From: an uncultured Clostridia bacterium
GTDB lineage: Bacteria > Bacillota > Clostridia > UBA1381
DNA length: 64,000 nucleotides
Assembly: GCA_947631085.1 (NCBI GenBank)
Contig: CANRJY010000007.1
Coordinates: forward strand, 42,161 to 106,160
Direction: 5' to 3'
The notes beneath the pieces were generated by a model, which saw nothing but the letters and a program-made list of their open reading frames with translations, had not been told where the DNA came from and did not search any database. The position numbers and the translations under genes are program-made. Shown here piece by piece: positions 36,725-44,742 of the stretch. Numbering within the stretch: position 1 is the first letter of the stretch; each line of letters opens with the position of its first letter.

Positions 36725-37777
36725 TTATTTTACCTCCTTCAAAAATCTGTCAAACAGCCAGCCTGTGTCGAGCGGTCCGGGAGACGCTTCGGGGTGGAAC
36801 TGGACGCTTTGAATGGGGAGCGTCTTATGGCGTATTCCCTCGCAGGTTCCGTCGTTTACGTTCACAAATGTTTCCTCAACGCAGTCGGGATAATCCGAAA
36901 GAATGTAGTTGTGGTTCTGACTTGTGATGTATACGTTTCCGGTGGTCAAGTCCTTTACCGGATGATTTCCGCCGTGATGACCGAATTTGAGCTTCTCCGT
37001 TTTACAGCCGAGCGCAAGACCGATTATCTGATGTCCCATGCAAATTCCGCATATTGGGTATTTTCCGACAAGCTCCTTTATAACGCCGACCGTTCCGGGA
37101 GCGTCAAGCGGGTCGCCCGGTCCGTTCGAGAGGAAAATCATGTCGGGTTTTTCCGCTTCGATCTGCGCCGCCCGCGCGTTTGCGGGAAATACGGTGATTT
37201 TACAGCCCCGCGCGGCTAAATCGCGCAGTATACCGTGCTTCGCGCCCATGTCGATGAACGCTATATGCGGCGCGCCCGCTTCGTTTATCGTGTAAATTTT
37301 GTCGGTGGTCGTGTCCATTATTACATGGCTGTTGTCGAGCGAGTTCATAAGCGACGCTATTTCCGCGTCCGTCGGAACGCCAGACATTATAACGCCCTTC
37401 ATAACGCCGTGGTCGCGCAGGATTTTCGTGAGCGCGCGCGTGTCTATGCCCTCCAAACCGACAACGCCCTGTTCCTTAAGAAAGTCGTCGATATTCATTT
37501 CGTTTCTGAAATTCGACGGGTGATCGCACTTCTCACGCACCACAAACGCTTTCAGATTTGTATGCTCCGCCTCGTTGTCCTCGAGATTTATTCCGTAATT
37601 TCCTATTAACGGAAACGTCATTGTTACGATTTGTCCCGCGAAGGACGGGTCTGTGAGCGTTTCCTGATAGCCGGTCATACCGGTGGTGAAAACCACCTCG
37701 CCGACTATGTTCTTTTCCGCGCCGAACATCTCCCCGACGAACCGCGCGCCGTTTTCAAGAATAAGATGTGCTTTCAT
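36725..37777 (-). CDS. carA: Carbamoyl-phosphate synthase small subunit (glutamine amidotransferase)
   Basis: A 350-residue subunit hydrolysing glutamine. The class I amidotransferase triad is in [14 protein letters not shown] (Cys) and [10 protein letters not shown] (His, Glu); the N-terminal CPSase_sm domain includes [13 protein letters not shown] start at ATG 37777, which has AAAGGAG 7 nt upstream; the frame stays open to 37828 but that part overlaps the leader terminator. The leader upstream contains a short ORF, a U-rich tract and an intrinsic terminator, so expression is probably set by attenuation. Confidence 0.96.
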   Translation of the reverse strand: MKAHLILENGARFVGEMFGAEKNIVGEVVFTTGMTGYQETLTDPSFAGQIVTMTFPLIGNYGINLEDNEAEHTNLKAFVVREKCDHPSNFRNEMNIDDFLKEQGVVGLEGIDTRALTKILRDHGVMKGVIMSGVPTDAEIASLMNSLDNSHVIMDTTTDKIYTINEAGAPHIAFIDMGAKHGILRDLAARGCKITVFPANARAAQIEAEKPDMIFLSNGPGDPLDAPGTVGVIKELVGKYPICGICMGHQIIGLALGCKTEKLKFGHHGGNHPVKDLTTGNVYITSQNHNYILSDYPDCVEETFVNVNDGTCEGIRHKTLPIQSVQFHPEASPGPLDTGWLFDRFLKEVK

Positions 37778-37803
37778 ATGATTTCTCCTTTCCTCAACTA
37801 TAC

Positions 37804-37839
37804 AAAAAAATAGCAATGCCGCTTTCAAGCAACATTGCT
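37804..37839 (-). terminator. Intrinsic terminator (attenuator) in the carAB leader
   Basis: On the minus strand AGCAATGTTGCT (37839-37828) pairs with AGCGGCATTGCT (37823-37812; two G-U pairs) around the tetraloop TGAA, followed by A and seven T (37810-37804). The TGA of the leader ORF is in the loop. It ends 26 nt before the carA ATG. An upstream segment AGCAAAGCCG (37901-37892), inside the leader ORF, can pair with the descending arm with one mismatch, giving a candidate antiterminator. Confidence 0.88.
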
Positions 37840-37926
37840 GTTAATAAAATCAATATCCAAACCAAAAATAAAAAATGAAGAAATACGAGAACGGCTTTGC
37901 TTACAATAGATCCTGCACGCCTTCAT
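37825..37926 (-). CDS. Putative 33-residue leader peptide of carAB
   Basis: ATG at 37926 with a full AAGGAGG (37941-37935) 8 nt upstream, about 24 nt after the expected transcription start of a consensus promoter. The peptide begins MKACRIYCKQSRSR and continues SSFFIFGLDIDF to the end NVA. The codons for the Phe/Ile-rich part form a U-rich tract (37887-37841) just before the terminator, and the stop is inside the terminator loop. Arg occurs at positions 5, 12 and 14. The layout resembles the pyrBI leader of E. coli, where translation coupled to UTP-dependent polymerase pausing prevents termination. Arginine-coupled attenuation is an alternative. It is not a known protein to me. Confidence 0.75.
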   Translation of the reverse strand: MKACRIYCKQSRSRISSFFIFGLDIDFINSNVA

Positions 37927-37956
37927 GGCTCTCTCCTCCTTCACTTCATCTTGAAT

Positions 37957-37985
37957 ATTATAGCACCGGAATATTTCATTGTCAA
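37957..37985 (-). promoter_or_regulatory. Consensus promoter of the carAB operon
   Basis: On the minus strand TTGACA (37985-37980), 17-nt spacer, TATAAT (37962-37957), a perfect SigA match. A promoter this strong implies that control is exerted downstream, in the leader. Confidence 0.92.
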
Positions 37986-38075
37986 TAACTTTCCGAAATT
38001 TAGTGCAGTTTTGTTATAATTATTTTTCATTCACGTTGATCGTTTGTCGGAATTTTATAAATTTCCAAAAAACGC

Positions 38076-38104
38076 TTGACAATAAAAAGTTGCGGGCGTA
38101 TAAT
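38076..38104 (+). promoter_or_regulatory. Consensus promoter of glnB-amtB
   Basis: TTGACA (38076-38081), 17-nt spacer, TATAAT (38099-38104), perfect match. It is divergent from the carAB promoter, with about 90 nt between the -35 boxes; I see no obvious shared operator there. Confidence 0.92.
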
Positions 38105-38132
38105 AAAGCACAGTTAAAGGAAATCAATCACA

Positions 38133-38195
38133 ATGGCGTGTTTGTCGGAGCAAAAGGCTTCGAAAACGCGTTATTTTTTTGATTTTCGAGCATAA
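38133..38195 (+). CDS. Putative 20-residue leader peptide of glnB-amtB
   Basis: ATG at 38133 with AAAGGA 11 nt upstream, about 22 nt after the expected transcription start. The peptide begins MACLSEQKASK and ends RYFFDFRA; its FF codons form a U-rich tract (38171-38186). TCGAAAA (38160-38166) and TTTTCGA (38183-38189) within it can form a hairpin that ribosomes would open. Its stop is 24 nt before a terminator. The first codons (38135-38146) match 10 of 12 bases of the terminator's ascending arm. Translation is unproven. Confidence 0.5.
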   Translation: MACLSEQKASKTRYFFDFRA

Positions 38196-38219
38196 TAATA
38201 CCTATAAATGAACGGCACA

Positions 38220-38264
38220 ACGGCGTGTCTGCCACTCTATCGAGCGGGCGGAGGCGCCGTTTTT
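38220..38264 (+). terminator. Intrinsic terminator (attenuator) in the glnB-amtB leader
   Basis: ACGGCG (38220-38225) pairs with CGCCGT (38255-38260), and TCTGCC (38228-38233) with GGCGGA (38247-38252), across a TG/GG internal loop, followed by a T-run to 38264. It lies between the promoter and glnB, so most transcripts should stop here unless antitermination occurs. Confidence 0.8.
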
Positions 38265-38294
38265 CCGTTTAATAAAGGAAAGGGGAGTTCAGTC

Positions 38295-38645
38295 ATGGCA
38301 GAAATGACAAAAATTGAAATCATTACCAGGCAGAGCAAGCTCGAGGAACTAAAGGCGGCTCTGAACGAAATCGGCATAAACGGTCTTACCGTTTACAACG
38401 TGCTCGGCTACGGCGTGCAGAAGGGACAGAAGCACAAGTACAGAGGCGTTGAGTACAGCGTCGATTTACTGCCTAAGGTGAAGCTGGAGATGGTAGTATG
38501 CACAGTTCCGGTGGAGGACGTGGTAAATACGGCGATAAGCGTATTGCGTACGGGCGAGATCGGTGACGGTAAGATATTCATTTCACCCGTATCGAAGGTT
38601 ATCAAGGTAAGAACGGGCGAAGAGGACAGAGACGCGCTTCTGTAA
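38295..38645 (+). CDS. glnB: Nitrogen regulatory protein PII (GlnB/GlnK type)
   Basis: A 116-residue PII trimer subunit sensing 2-oxoglutarate and ATP/ADP. The N-terminal strand, the T-loop around HKYRGVEYSVDLLPK (Tyr in VEYSV) and the B-loop/C-terminal signature RTGEIGDGKIFISPV are present. It probably gates AmtB encoded 34 nt downstream. I start at 38295 with AGGGGAG 7 nt upstream; the frame is open to an ATG at 38208, but that stretch is the attenuator and lacks a ribosome site. Confidence 0.94.
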   Translation: MAEMTKIEIITRQSKLEELKAALNEIGINGLTVYNVLGYGVQKGQKHKYRGVEYSVDLLPKVKLEMVVCTVPVEDVVNTAISVLRTGEIGDGKIFISPVSKVIKVRTGEEDRDALL

Positions 38646-38679
38646 GGCGCGGTAGTTAGGTAGGAAGGACTGATTTATT

Positions 38680-39957
38680 ATGACATTAGATATTTTAAAC
38701 ATGGCTGTCGATTGTTTTTGGCTGTTTTTCGGCGGCGTACTGGTATTCTTTATGCAAACGGGCTTCACAATGGTTGAGGCGGGCTTCACACGAAGCAAGA
38801 ACACAGGTAACATTATAATGAAAAACATCACCGACTTCATGTTCGGTTCGATTATTTACTGGGTTATAGGCTACGGTCTGATGTACGGCGAGGGCAACGG
38901 CTTCATCGGCATACCGTTCGGCGATATGTTTATGAACGGCTTCGCAAGCGACGCGAACATGGACTATACGGCGCTGTTCTTCCAGACGGTATTCTGCGCT
39001 ACGTCGGCGACTATCGTTTCGGGAGCTATGGCTGAGAGAACGCGTTTCTCCGCATACTGCATCTACAGCGCTATGATCTCGCTCTTTATCTACCCGATAG
39101 CGGGTCACTGGGTATGGGGCGGCGGCTGGCTCGCACAGCTCGGCTTCCACGATTTCGCGGGTTCCGCTATCGTACATATGCTCGGCGGAACGCTCTCATT
39201 CGTTGGCGCGGCTATACTTGGTCCGAGAATCGGCAAGTACCGCAAGGACGGCACGGCGAACGCTATACCCGGTCACAACATCCTTATCGGCGCTTTGGGC
39301 GTGCTTATCCTGTGGGTAGGCTGGTTCGGATTTAACCCGGCTTCATCGGGCGGCTTGTCCGACGGCGGCGTACAGGTTGCGGCTAAGGTGTTCATCACGA
39401 CAAACCTCGCGGCATGTACGGCGGCTATCACTACGATGTTCTTCACATGGATCCGCTACGGCAAGCCCGACGTTTCAATGACGCTCAACGGTATCCTCGG
39501 CGGCTTGGTTGCGATCACCGCTCCGTGCGACGTTGTATCACCGTTCGCGTCGATCATAATCGGCTTTGTCGGCGCAATTCTGATGTGTCTCGCAATTCCG
39601 TTTATCGACACGAAGCTCAAGGTTGACGACCCCGTCGGCGCGGTAAGCGTTCACGGCGTATGCGGTCTGTGGGGTACGATCTCGGTTGGTCTTTTCGCGA
39701 GCGATCCGGCGCTTTTGGGAGATTCGTTCCTGCCCGGTTTATTCTACGGCGGCGGACTTCACGCTCTCGGAGTTCAGGCTCTCGGCGCGGTATGCCTTAT
39801 CGCATGGGCGGCGCTTCTGGGCGGCGTGCTGTTCGGAATTTTGAAAGCGGCAAAGATGCTCCGCGCAAACCCGAAGGACGAGGTTGCGGGTCTCGACCCG
39901 ACAGAGCACGGCTTACCGTCAGCTTATCCGGACTTCATGCCTTCATACAAGGATTAA
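38680..39957 (+). CDS. amtB: Ammonium transporter
   Basis: A 425-residue Amt/Rh channel with eleven hydrophobic helices. Features: FFMQTGFTMVEAGFTRSKN, SIIYWVIGYGLMYG, the pore region with GHWVWGGGWL, DFAGSAIVHMLGG (pore His) and FNPASSGG, and SVHGVCGLWGT carrying the second pore His. The cytoplasmic tail (LDPTEHGLPSAYPDF) fits the PII-interacting type. glnB-amtB pairing is near universal. GGAAGGA precedes the ATG; a terminator follows. Confidence 0.96.
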   Translation: MTLDILNMAVDCFWLFFGGVLVFFMQTGFTMVEAGFTRSKNTGNIIMKNITDFMFGSIIYWVIGYGLMYGEGNGFIGIPFGDMFMNGFASDANMDYTALFFQTVFCATSATIVSGAMAERTRFSAYCIYSAMISLFIYPIAGHWVWGGGWLAQLGFHDFAGSAIVHMLGGTLSFVGAAILGPRIGKYRKDGTANAIPGHNILIGALGVLILWVGWFGFNPASSGGLSDGGVQVAAKVFITTNLAACTAAITTMFFTWIRYGKPDVSMTLNGILGGLVAITAPCDVVSPFASIIIGFVGAILMCLAIPFIDTKLKVDDPVGAVSVHGVCGLWGTISVGLFASDPALLGDSFLPGLFYGGGLHALGVQALGAVCLIAWAALLGGVLFGILKAAKMLRANPKDEVAGLDPTEHGLPSAYPDFMPSYKD

Positions 39958-39980
39958 CACAATTTCTGATTTTCAGCATA

Positions 39981-40022
39981 AAACACAGCGGCAGGGCGAA
40001 ATGCCCGCCGCTGTGTTTTTTT
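39981..40022 (+). terminator. Strong intrinsic terminator after amtB
   Basis: ACACAGCGGC and GCCGCTGTGT arms with inner GGGC/GCCC, followed by at least seven T. The next ~210 nt up to the symporter is AT-rich; TATAAT at 40144-40149 is a likely -10 box, but the -35 (TTCCCT at 40121) is poor. Confidence 0.93.
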
Positions 40023-40233
40023 CTTGCACACCATATCGCCGGCTGCCGCTCGGTTTTAGTCATATCTAACATATTTTTAGTTAAAAATTAAACAAAATAA
40101 ACAAAATTACAATCCCCCTCTTCCCTTTTGATGATTTTTATTATATAATAATTGATGTAGTATTTGTAACACGGTGTTCCGCATAAGCGGAAACGGTTCA
40201 AAAAAAGTAAAACGGAAGAAAGGATTTTTTATC

Positions 40234-41808
40234 ATGGAACAAAATTTACATCAAACACAAGTTGTTACCATTATTGCGCTTATAGTATTCGCGCTCATAA
40301 TGGTGTTTATCGGAGTAATCAGCACAAGAAGAACAAAGAGCATTGACGGATTTTTGCTCGGCAACAGAAAAATAGGCGCGTGGGTGTCGGCGTTCGCATA
40401 CGGAACGGCGTACTTTTCGGCTGTCGTTTTCGTCGGCTATGCGGGTCAGCACGGCTGGAATATAGGTCTCGGCTCGCTCTGGATAGGTATCGGAAACGCG
40501 ATACTCGGCTGTCTTGTAGCGTGGCTCTTGCTTGCGAAGCGCTCGCGTACAATGACGCACACTCTGAGCGTCAAAACAATGCCTGAATTTTTCGAGGCGA
40601 GATATAACTGCACGCCGATCAAATTATTCGCGGCTGTTATAATCTTCGTGTTCCTCGTGCCGTACAGCGCGGCTGTTTACAAGGGCTTAAGCTCAATGTT
40701 CACGACGATTTTCCCGAGCGTTTCAACTAACGTATGGCTCTTGATAATCGCGGCTCTTACAGCTGTTTATCTCGTGCTTGGCGGATACGTCGCGACGGCT
40801 TACACCGATTTCGTTCAGGGAATTATCATGATCGTCGGCGTTTTCGCTATGGTCATCGCTATCACAGCAAGCCCGAACGTAGGCGGCTTCGGCAATTTAA
40901 TGGCTAATTTACGCGCTATTCCCGACAACGGCGACCGTATCACGGGCGCGCAGATCACGAGCATTTGGGGTGGCGCAAGCTGGAAATTCCTATGCGTCAA
41001 CATCATGCTCACCTCGTTCGGCACATGGGGACTTCCTCAGATGGTAAGCAAATACTACGCTATTAAGGACGTTAAATCAATAAAGAAGGCAACGATCGTC
41101 GCTACGGTATTCTCGCTCATAATCGGATGCGGCGCGTACTTTATCGGCTCGCTGTCGAGACTGGTTCTGAACAATCAGCTCCCCGAGGGCGGCGTTGACT
41201 CGGTTATCCCGAACACGCTCCTTACGGCTCTGGGCGATCCCAACATCGGCACGACGATCATTCTCGCGGTTATACTTATTCTCTTGCTTTCGGCTTCAAT
41301 GTCAACGCTTTCGTCGATAGTTCTGACTTCGGCTTCGGCAATTTCGGTTGACCTCGTTCCGACTGTTAAGAAGAATTATGATCCGAAAAATCAGATGATT
41401 TTAACGAGAGGTCTTTGCCTGCTGTTCGTCGCGCTTTCGTACATATTCGCGACAATGAACATTACGATCATAGTCAACATAATGTCGTTCAGCTGGGGCG
41501 TTGTGTCAGGCTGCTTCATAGGCCCGTACATTTGGGGCTTGTACTCGAAGAAAACGACAAAAGCGGGCGCGTGGGCAGGCATGATCGCGGGCTTCCTTAC
41601 GGTCGCGGTTACAACTATCGTGCTCACGGCTACTGCTAACGCGGACACATTCGCGGCGGCGTTCAAGGTTGCTTCGTCGAAAGCGCCCGAGATGGGCGTC
41701 GCGGCTATGGCTGTTTCGATCATAGTCGTACCGATCGTATCGGCGTTCACAAAGAAATTCGACGACAAATTCCTCGCGGGCGTTTTCGCGAATAAAGAGG
41801 AAGAATAA
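40234..41808 (+). CDS. Sodium:solute symporter (SSS family)
   Basis: A 524-residue membrane protein with about 13 hydrophobic helices. After the first helix, STRRTKSIDGFLLGNRKIGAW matches the SSS family N-terminal loop, and YSAAVYKGLSSMF and GGYVATAYTDFVQGIIM match the core shared with PutP and related Na+ symporters. It imports an organic solute, possibly a carboxylate or amino acid. The acyl-CoA ligase downstream could activate the imported acid (inference). I start at ATG 40234 (AGAAAGGA upstream); an earlier in-frame ATG at 40174 lacks one. Confidence 0.9.
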   Translation: MEQNLHQTQVVTIIALIVFALIMVFIGVISTRRTKSIDGFLLGNRKIGAWVSAFAYGTAYFSAVVFVGYAGQHGWNIGLGSLWIGIGNAILGCLVAWLLLAKRSRTMTHTLSVKTMPEFFEARYNCTPIKLFAAVIIFVFLVPYSAAVYKGLSSMFTTIFPSVSTNVWLLIIAALTAVYLVLGGYVATAYTDFVQGIIMIVGVFAMVIAITASPNVGGFGNLMANLRAIPDNGDRITGAQITSIWGGASWKFLCVNIMLTSFGTWGLPQMVSKYYAIKDVKSIKKATIVATVFSLIIGCGAYFIGSLSRLVLNNQLPEGGVDSVIPNTLLTALGDPNIGTTIILAVILILLLSASMSTLSSIVLTSASAISVDLVPTVKKNYDPKNQMILTRGLCLLFVALSYIFATMNITIIVNIMSFSWGVVSGCFIGPYIWGLYSKKTTKAGAWAGMIAGFLTVAVTTIVLTATANADTFAAAFKVASSKAPEMGVAAMAVSIIVVPIVSAFTKKFDDKFLAGVFANKEEE

Positions 41809-41832
41809 AAAAAAATAAAATACGGTAAAATG

Positions 41833-41893
41833 CGGGCGAACACGGTTCGCCCCTACGAACCGTATTTGTGTAGGGGCGAACCGCGTTCGCCCG
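41833..41893. repeat. Large perfect-arm palindrome between symporter and acyl-CoA ligase
   Basis: A 24-nt arm (41833-41856, containing GGGCGAACACGGTTCG) is the reverse complement of 41870-41893 with one mismatch, around a 13-nt loop. Intergenic palindromes containing GTAGGGGCGA are widespread in gut Firmicutes genomes as dispersed repeats. The transcript would form an extremely stable hairpin followed by TTTTG, so it may also attenuate read-through into the ligase gene. Confidence 0.9.
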
Positions 41894-41928
41894 TTTTGTA
41901 AGTAATAATAAAACAGGAGAGAACTATT

Positions 41929-43563
41929 ATGCCTATAACAAAACTACTGGAAAGAAACGCCGCCGAGCTCGGCGAGGAGACGGCGCTGGTTGAGATAAAT
42001 CCTACCGTCATGGAAAAATCGCGCGTGACTTGGCGCGAGTACGCTCTTATCGAAACAAATCCGATGCTCAGCGGCAGACAGGAGATCACATGGAAGGAAT
42101 TTGACAAGCGCGCTAACCGCTTCGCGAACCTGCTTCTTAGCCGCGGCATTAAAAAGGGCGACAAGGTGGCGGTGCTTTTGATGAACTGCCTCGAATGGCT
42201 GCCGATATATTTCGGTGGACTGAAGGCGGGCGCGGTCGTCGTGCCGCTCAATTACCGCTACACTGCGGAGGAAATCAAATACTGTCTGGAGCTTTCCGAA
42301 TCGGACGCGCTCGTGTTCGGGCCGGAGTTTATAGGCAGAGTTGAGGAAATATGCGATAAGATCCCGCGCGTAAAGCAGGTGTTCTATGTCGGCGAATCAT
42401 GCCCGACGTTCGCAGAAAGCTATGATTATCTCGTAAAATTCATGCGCTCGATCGCGCCGGACGTTGAGATCACCGACGACGATGACGCGGCGATATATTT
42501 CTCGTCGGGAACAACGGGCTTCCCGAAGGCTATTCTGCACAACCACACAAGCCTTATGCACTCGTGCAAGGTGGAGCAGGCGCATCACTCTCAGCAGCAT
42601 GACGACGTGTTCCTCTGCATCCCGCCGCTGTATCACACGGGCGCGAAAATGCACTGGTTCGGAAGCCTTATCTCAGGCAGCCGCGCGGTGCTCCTGAAAG
42701 GCGTAAAGCCCGAATGGATTTTGCGCGCCGTTTCTGAGGAAAAATGCACGATAGTATGGCTGCTCGTGCCGTGGGCGCAGGACATTCTCGACGCGATAGA
42801 GGACGGCAGCATTGATTTGAGCAAATACGAGCTCAGTCAGTGGAGACTTATGCACATAGGCGCGCAGCCCGTACCGCCGAGCCTTATAAAACGCTGGAAA
42901 AAGGTGTTCCCAAATCACCAATACGATACAAACTACGGTCTGAGCGAATCTATAGGCCCCGGCTGCGTTCATCTCGGCGTTGAAAATATCCACAAGGTAG
43001 GCGCGATAGGCAAAGCGGGCTACGGCTGGGAAACGAGGATCGTAGATCCCGATTTTAACGACGTAAAGCAGGGCGATGTAGGCGAGCTTGCCGTTAAAGG
43101 GCCGGGCGTTATGACGTGCTACTACAACGACGAAGCCGCGACAAAAGAGGTTTTAAAGGGCGATTGGCTCCTCACGGGCGATATGGCTCAGGAGGACGAG
43201 GACGGATTTATTTATCTCGTAGACCGTGCGAAGGACGTTATAATCTCGGGCGGCGAGAATCTCTATCCCGTTCAGATAGAGGACTTCCTGCGCGCGCATA
43301 ACGCGATCAAGGACGTCGCGGTAATAGGACTTCCCGATCAGCGTCTCGGCGAGATAGCGGCGGCGATCATAGAGCTAAAGCCGAATTACGAATGTACCGA
43401 GGACGAAATAAACGAGTTCTGCATGGGACTTCCCCGCTACAAGCGCCCGCATAAAATCATATTCGCGGACGTGCCGAGAAACCCGACGGGCAAGATAGAA
43501 AAGCCGAAGCTCAGGAGCATCTACTGCGGCGAGAGCGTAGTCGCGGCGCAGATCAAAAATTAA
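41929..43563 (+). CDS. Class I adenylate-forming acyl-CoA ligase
   Basis: A 544-residue AMP-dependent CoA ligase. Motifs: YFSSGTTGFPKAIL (P-loop, about residue 189), YGLSES, GDWLLTGDMA with hinge Asp region, DRAKDVIISGGENLYP, and PTGKIEKPKLR with the catalytic Lys. Substrate unknown; carnitine/crotonobetaine or aryl/bile acid ligases are similar in outline. Residues 19-38 and 39-58 are a 20-residue tandem duplication (ALVEINP...TWREY / ALIETNP...TWKEF). GGAGAG lies upstream. It follows the symporter in the same direction across a palindromic repeat. Confidence 0.9.
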   Translation: MPITKLLERNAAELGEETALVEINPTVMEKSRVTWREYALIETNPMLSGRQEITWKEFDKRANRFANLLLSRGIKKGDKVAVLLMNCLEWLPIYFGGLKAGAVVVPLNYRYTAEEIKYCLELSESDALVFGPEFIGRVEEICDKIPRVKQVFYVGESCPTFAESYDYLVKFMRSIAPDVEITDDDDAAIYFSSGTTGFPKAILHNHTSLMHSCKVEQAHHSQQHDDVFLCIPPLYHTGAKMHWFGSLISGSRAVLLKGVKPEWILRAVSEEKCTIVWLLVPWAQDILDAIEDGSIDLSKYELSQWRLMHIGAQPVPPSLIKRWKKVFPNHQYDTNYGLSESIGPGCVHLGVENIHKVGAIGKAGYGWETRIVDPDFNDVKQGDVGELAVKGPGVMTCYYNDEAATKEVLKGDWLLTGDMAQEDEDGFIYLVDRAKDVIISGGENLYPVQIEDFLRAHNAIKDVAVIGLPDQRLGEIAAAIIELKPNYECTEDEINEFCMGLPRYKRPHKIIFADVPRNPTGKIEKPKLRSIYCGESVVAAQIKN

Positions 43564-43597
43564 TTTACGGATGAAATCAGAAACAGCGGATTTTGTG

Positions 43598-43638
43598 ATA
43601 TGCACCCCCAAATGTCAGACACGTTCGGAGGTGCATAT
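43598..43638. repeat. Inverted repeat downstream of the acyl-CoA ligase
   Basis: ATATGCACC (43598-43606) and GGTGCATAT (43630-43638) with a 23-nt spacer; no T-run. May stabilise the mRNA 3' end or terminate weakly. Confidence 0.5.
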
Positions 43639-43662
43639 TATTATGTGTAAAAATCAAAAGAA

Positions 43663-43689
43663 ATGAGTTCGGTTCAATACCGAACTCAT
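43663..43689. terminator. Bidirectional terminator between acyl-CoA ligase and AEC permease
   Basis: ATGAGTTCGGT (43663-43673) and ACCGAACTCAT (43679-43689), 5-nt loop. On the minus strand TTCTTTTGATTTTT follows. The rest of the gap (to 43743) holds a short CCCGATCGGG palindrome. Confidence 0.8.
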
Positions 43690-43743
43690 TCGCAAGTAAT
43701 TTAATATTGTCAAAATTTGTGATTTTCTTCCCGATCGGGCTTT

Positions 43744-44691
43744 TTATAAAATGAAATTAAAATATCGCATTACGAATATCCAAAATGTCAGTGTCAAAGA
43801 AGAGAAAAAGGTAGTCATTACAATCGCGTTTGTGGTAAGCACGCCGTCGCTTCCCATGTTTTTCGCCATTATGTAACTCGAAGGTGTTGTGGGCGAGCCG
43901 AGCATTATAATCAGCGCGACAAGCTCCTGCGCGCGGAAGCCGAGCTTTATTGCCGCCGGCAAAAACACCGCGGGAAGTGCGACGAGCTTTATAAAGCTTG
44001 CCATAGACGCGCTTTTAACGCATCCCGCAGCCTTTTTCGCCTCAAATCCCGCGCCTATCGCTATAAGCGCAAGCGGAGATGCCATGTCAGATAAAAATCC
44101 TAACGTCTTGTCTGCCATTTCGGGGAGATTGAGCCGTATAAGCGACGCGGCAACTCCCGCCGCGATTGAGAGAATAATCGGATTTTTCACGATATTTATA
44201 AGCGATTTTTTTATATGCTCAGCCCTGTTTGCGCTGTCGCCGTTTTCAAATGTCAAAACGGTCACGGCGAATATATTAAACAGCGGCACGCAGCCTATTA
44301 TCATAATCGGCGCCATTCCGCTGTCGCCGTAGATATTTTTAATAAACGCGGCTCCGAGCACCGCCGCGCTGCTTCTGTACGAAGCCTGCACAAATTCCCC
44401 GATTATGCGTTTATCCTTAACAAATACTTTAGCCCCCGCCCAAAGCGCCGCGAACGCTATAATTGTTACAGCCGCGCAGAAGCCGACATATTTCGGTTCA
44501 AACTCGCCGATTATATCGGTATTCATTAAATCCGTAAACAGCATCGCCGGAAGAGTGACCGTAAAATTAAATTTATTCGCGCATTTTACAAACGACTCGT
44601 TGAGCATTCCTATACGCTTTAGTATATAACCGATAACAATAACGAGAAACACCGGCACAGTGGCGTTTAAGCTGTATATAAGGCTATCCAT
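43744..44691 (-). CDS. AEC-family (auxin efflux carrier-like) permease
   Basis: A 315-residue membrane protein with about ten helices. VFLVIVIGYILKRIGMLNES and NKFNFTVTLPAMLFTDL at the N-terminus and MLGSPTTPSSYIMAKNMGSD near the end are typical of PF03547 proteins such as MleP/MdcF, which transport malate, malonate or other anions. Substrate unknown. It lies downstream of leuS, separated by a hairpin. Confidence 0.88.
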   Translation of the reverse strand: MDSLIYSLNATVPVFLVIVIGYILKRIGMLNESFVKCANKFNFTVTLPAMLFTDLMNTDIIGEFEPKYVGFCAAVTIIAFAALWAGAKVFVKDKRIIGEFVQASYRSSAAVLGAAFIKNIYGDSGMAPIMIIGCVPLFNIFAVTVLTFENGDSANRAEHIKKSLINIVKNPIILSIAAGVAASLIRLNLPEMADKTLGFLSDMASPLALIAIGAGFEAKKAAGCVKSASMASFIKLVALPAVFLPAAIKLGFRAQELVALIIMLGSPTTPSSYIMAKNMGSDGVLTTNAIVMTTFFSSLTLTFWIFVMRYFNFIL

Positions 44692-44708
44692 ATAATTCCT
44701 CCCGTTAA

Positions 44709-44734
44709 ACAGGGCTGCCTTTCGACAGCCCTGT
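44709..44734. terminator. Hairpin terminator after leuS
   Basis: ACAGGGCTG (44709-44717) pairs with CAGCCCTGT (44726-44734). The plus-strand side is followed by ATTTTTTATT; the minus-strand tail is a weaker TTAA. Confidence 0.7.
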
Positions 44735-44742
44735 ATTTTTTA

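Noticed and set aside
37778..37828. N-terminal extension of carA to 37828
   Set aside because: Its start lies in the leader terminator; 37777 has AAAGGAG and matches the family N-terminus.
38208..38294. N-terminal extension of glnB from ATG 38208
   Set aside because: In frame, but it covers the attenuator hairpin, has no ribosome site, and PII proteins start where the 38295 ATG does.
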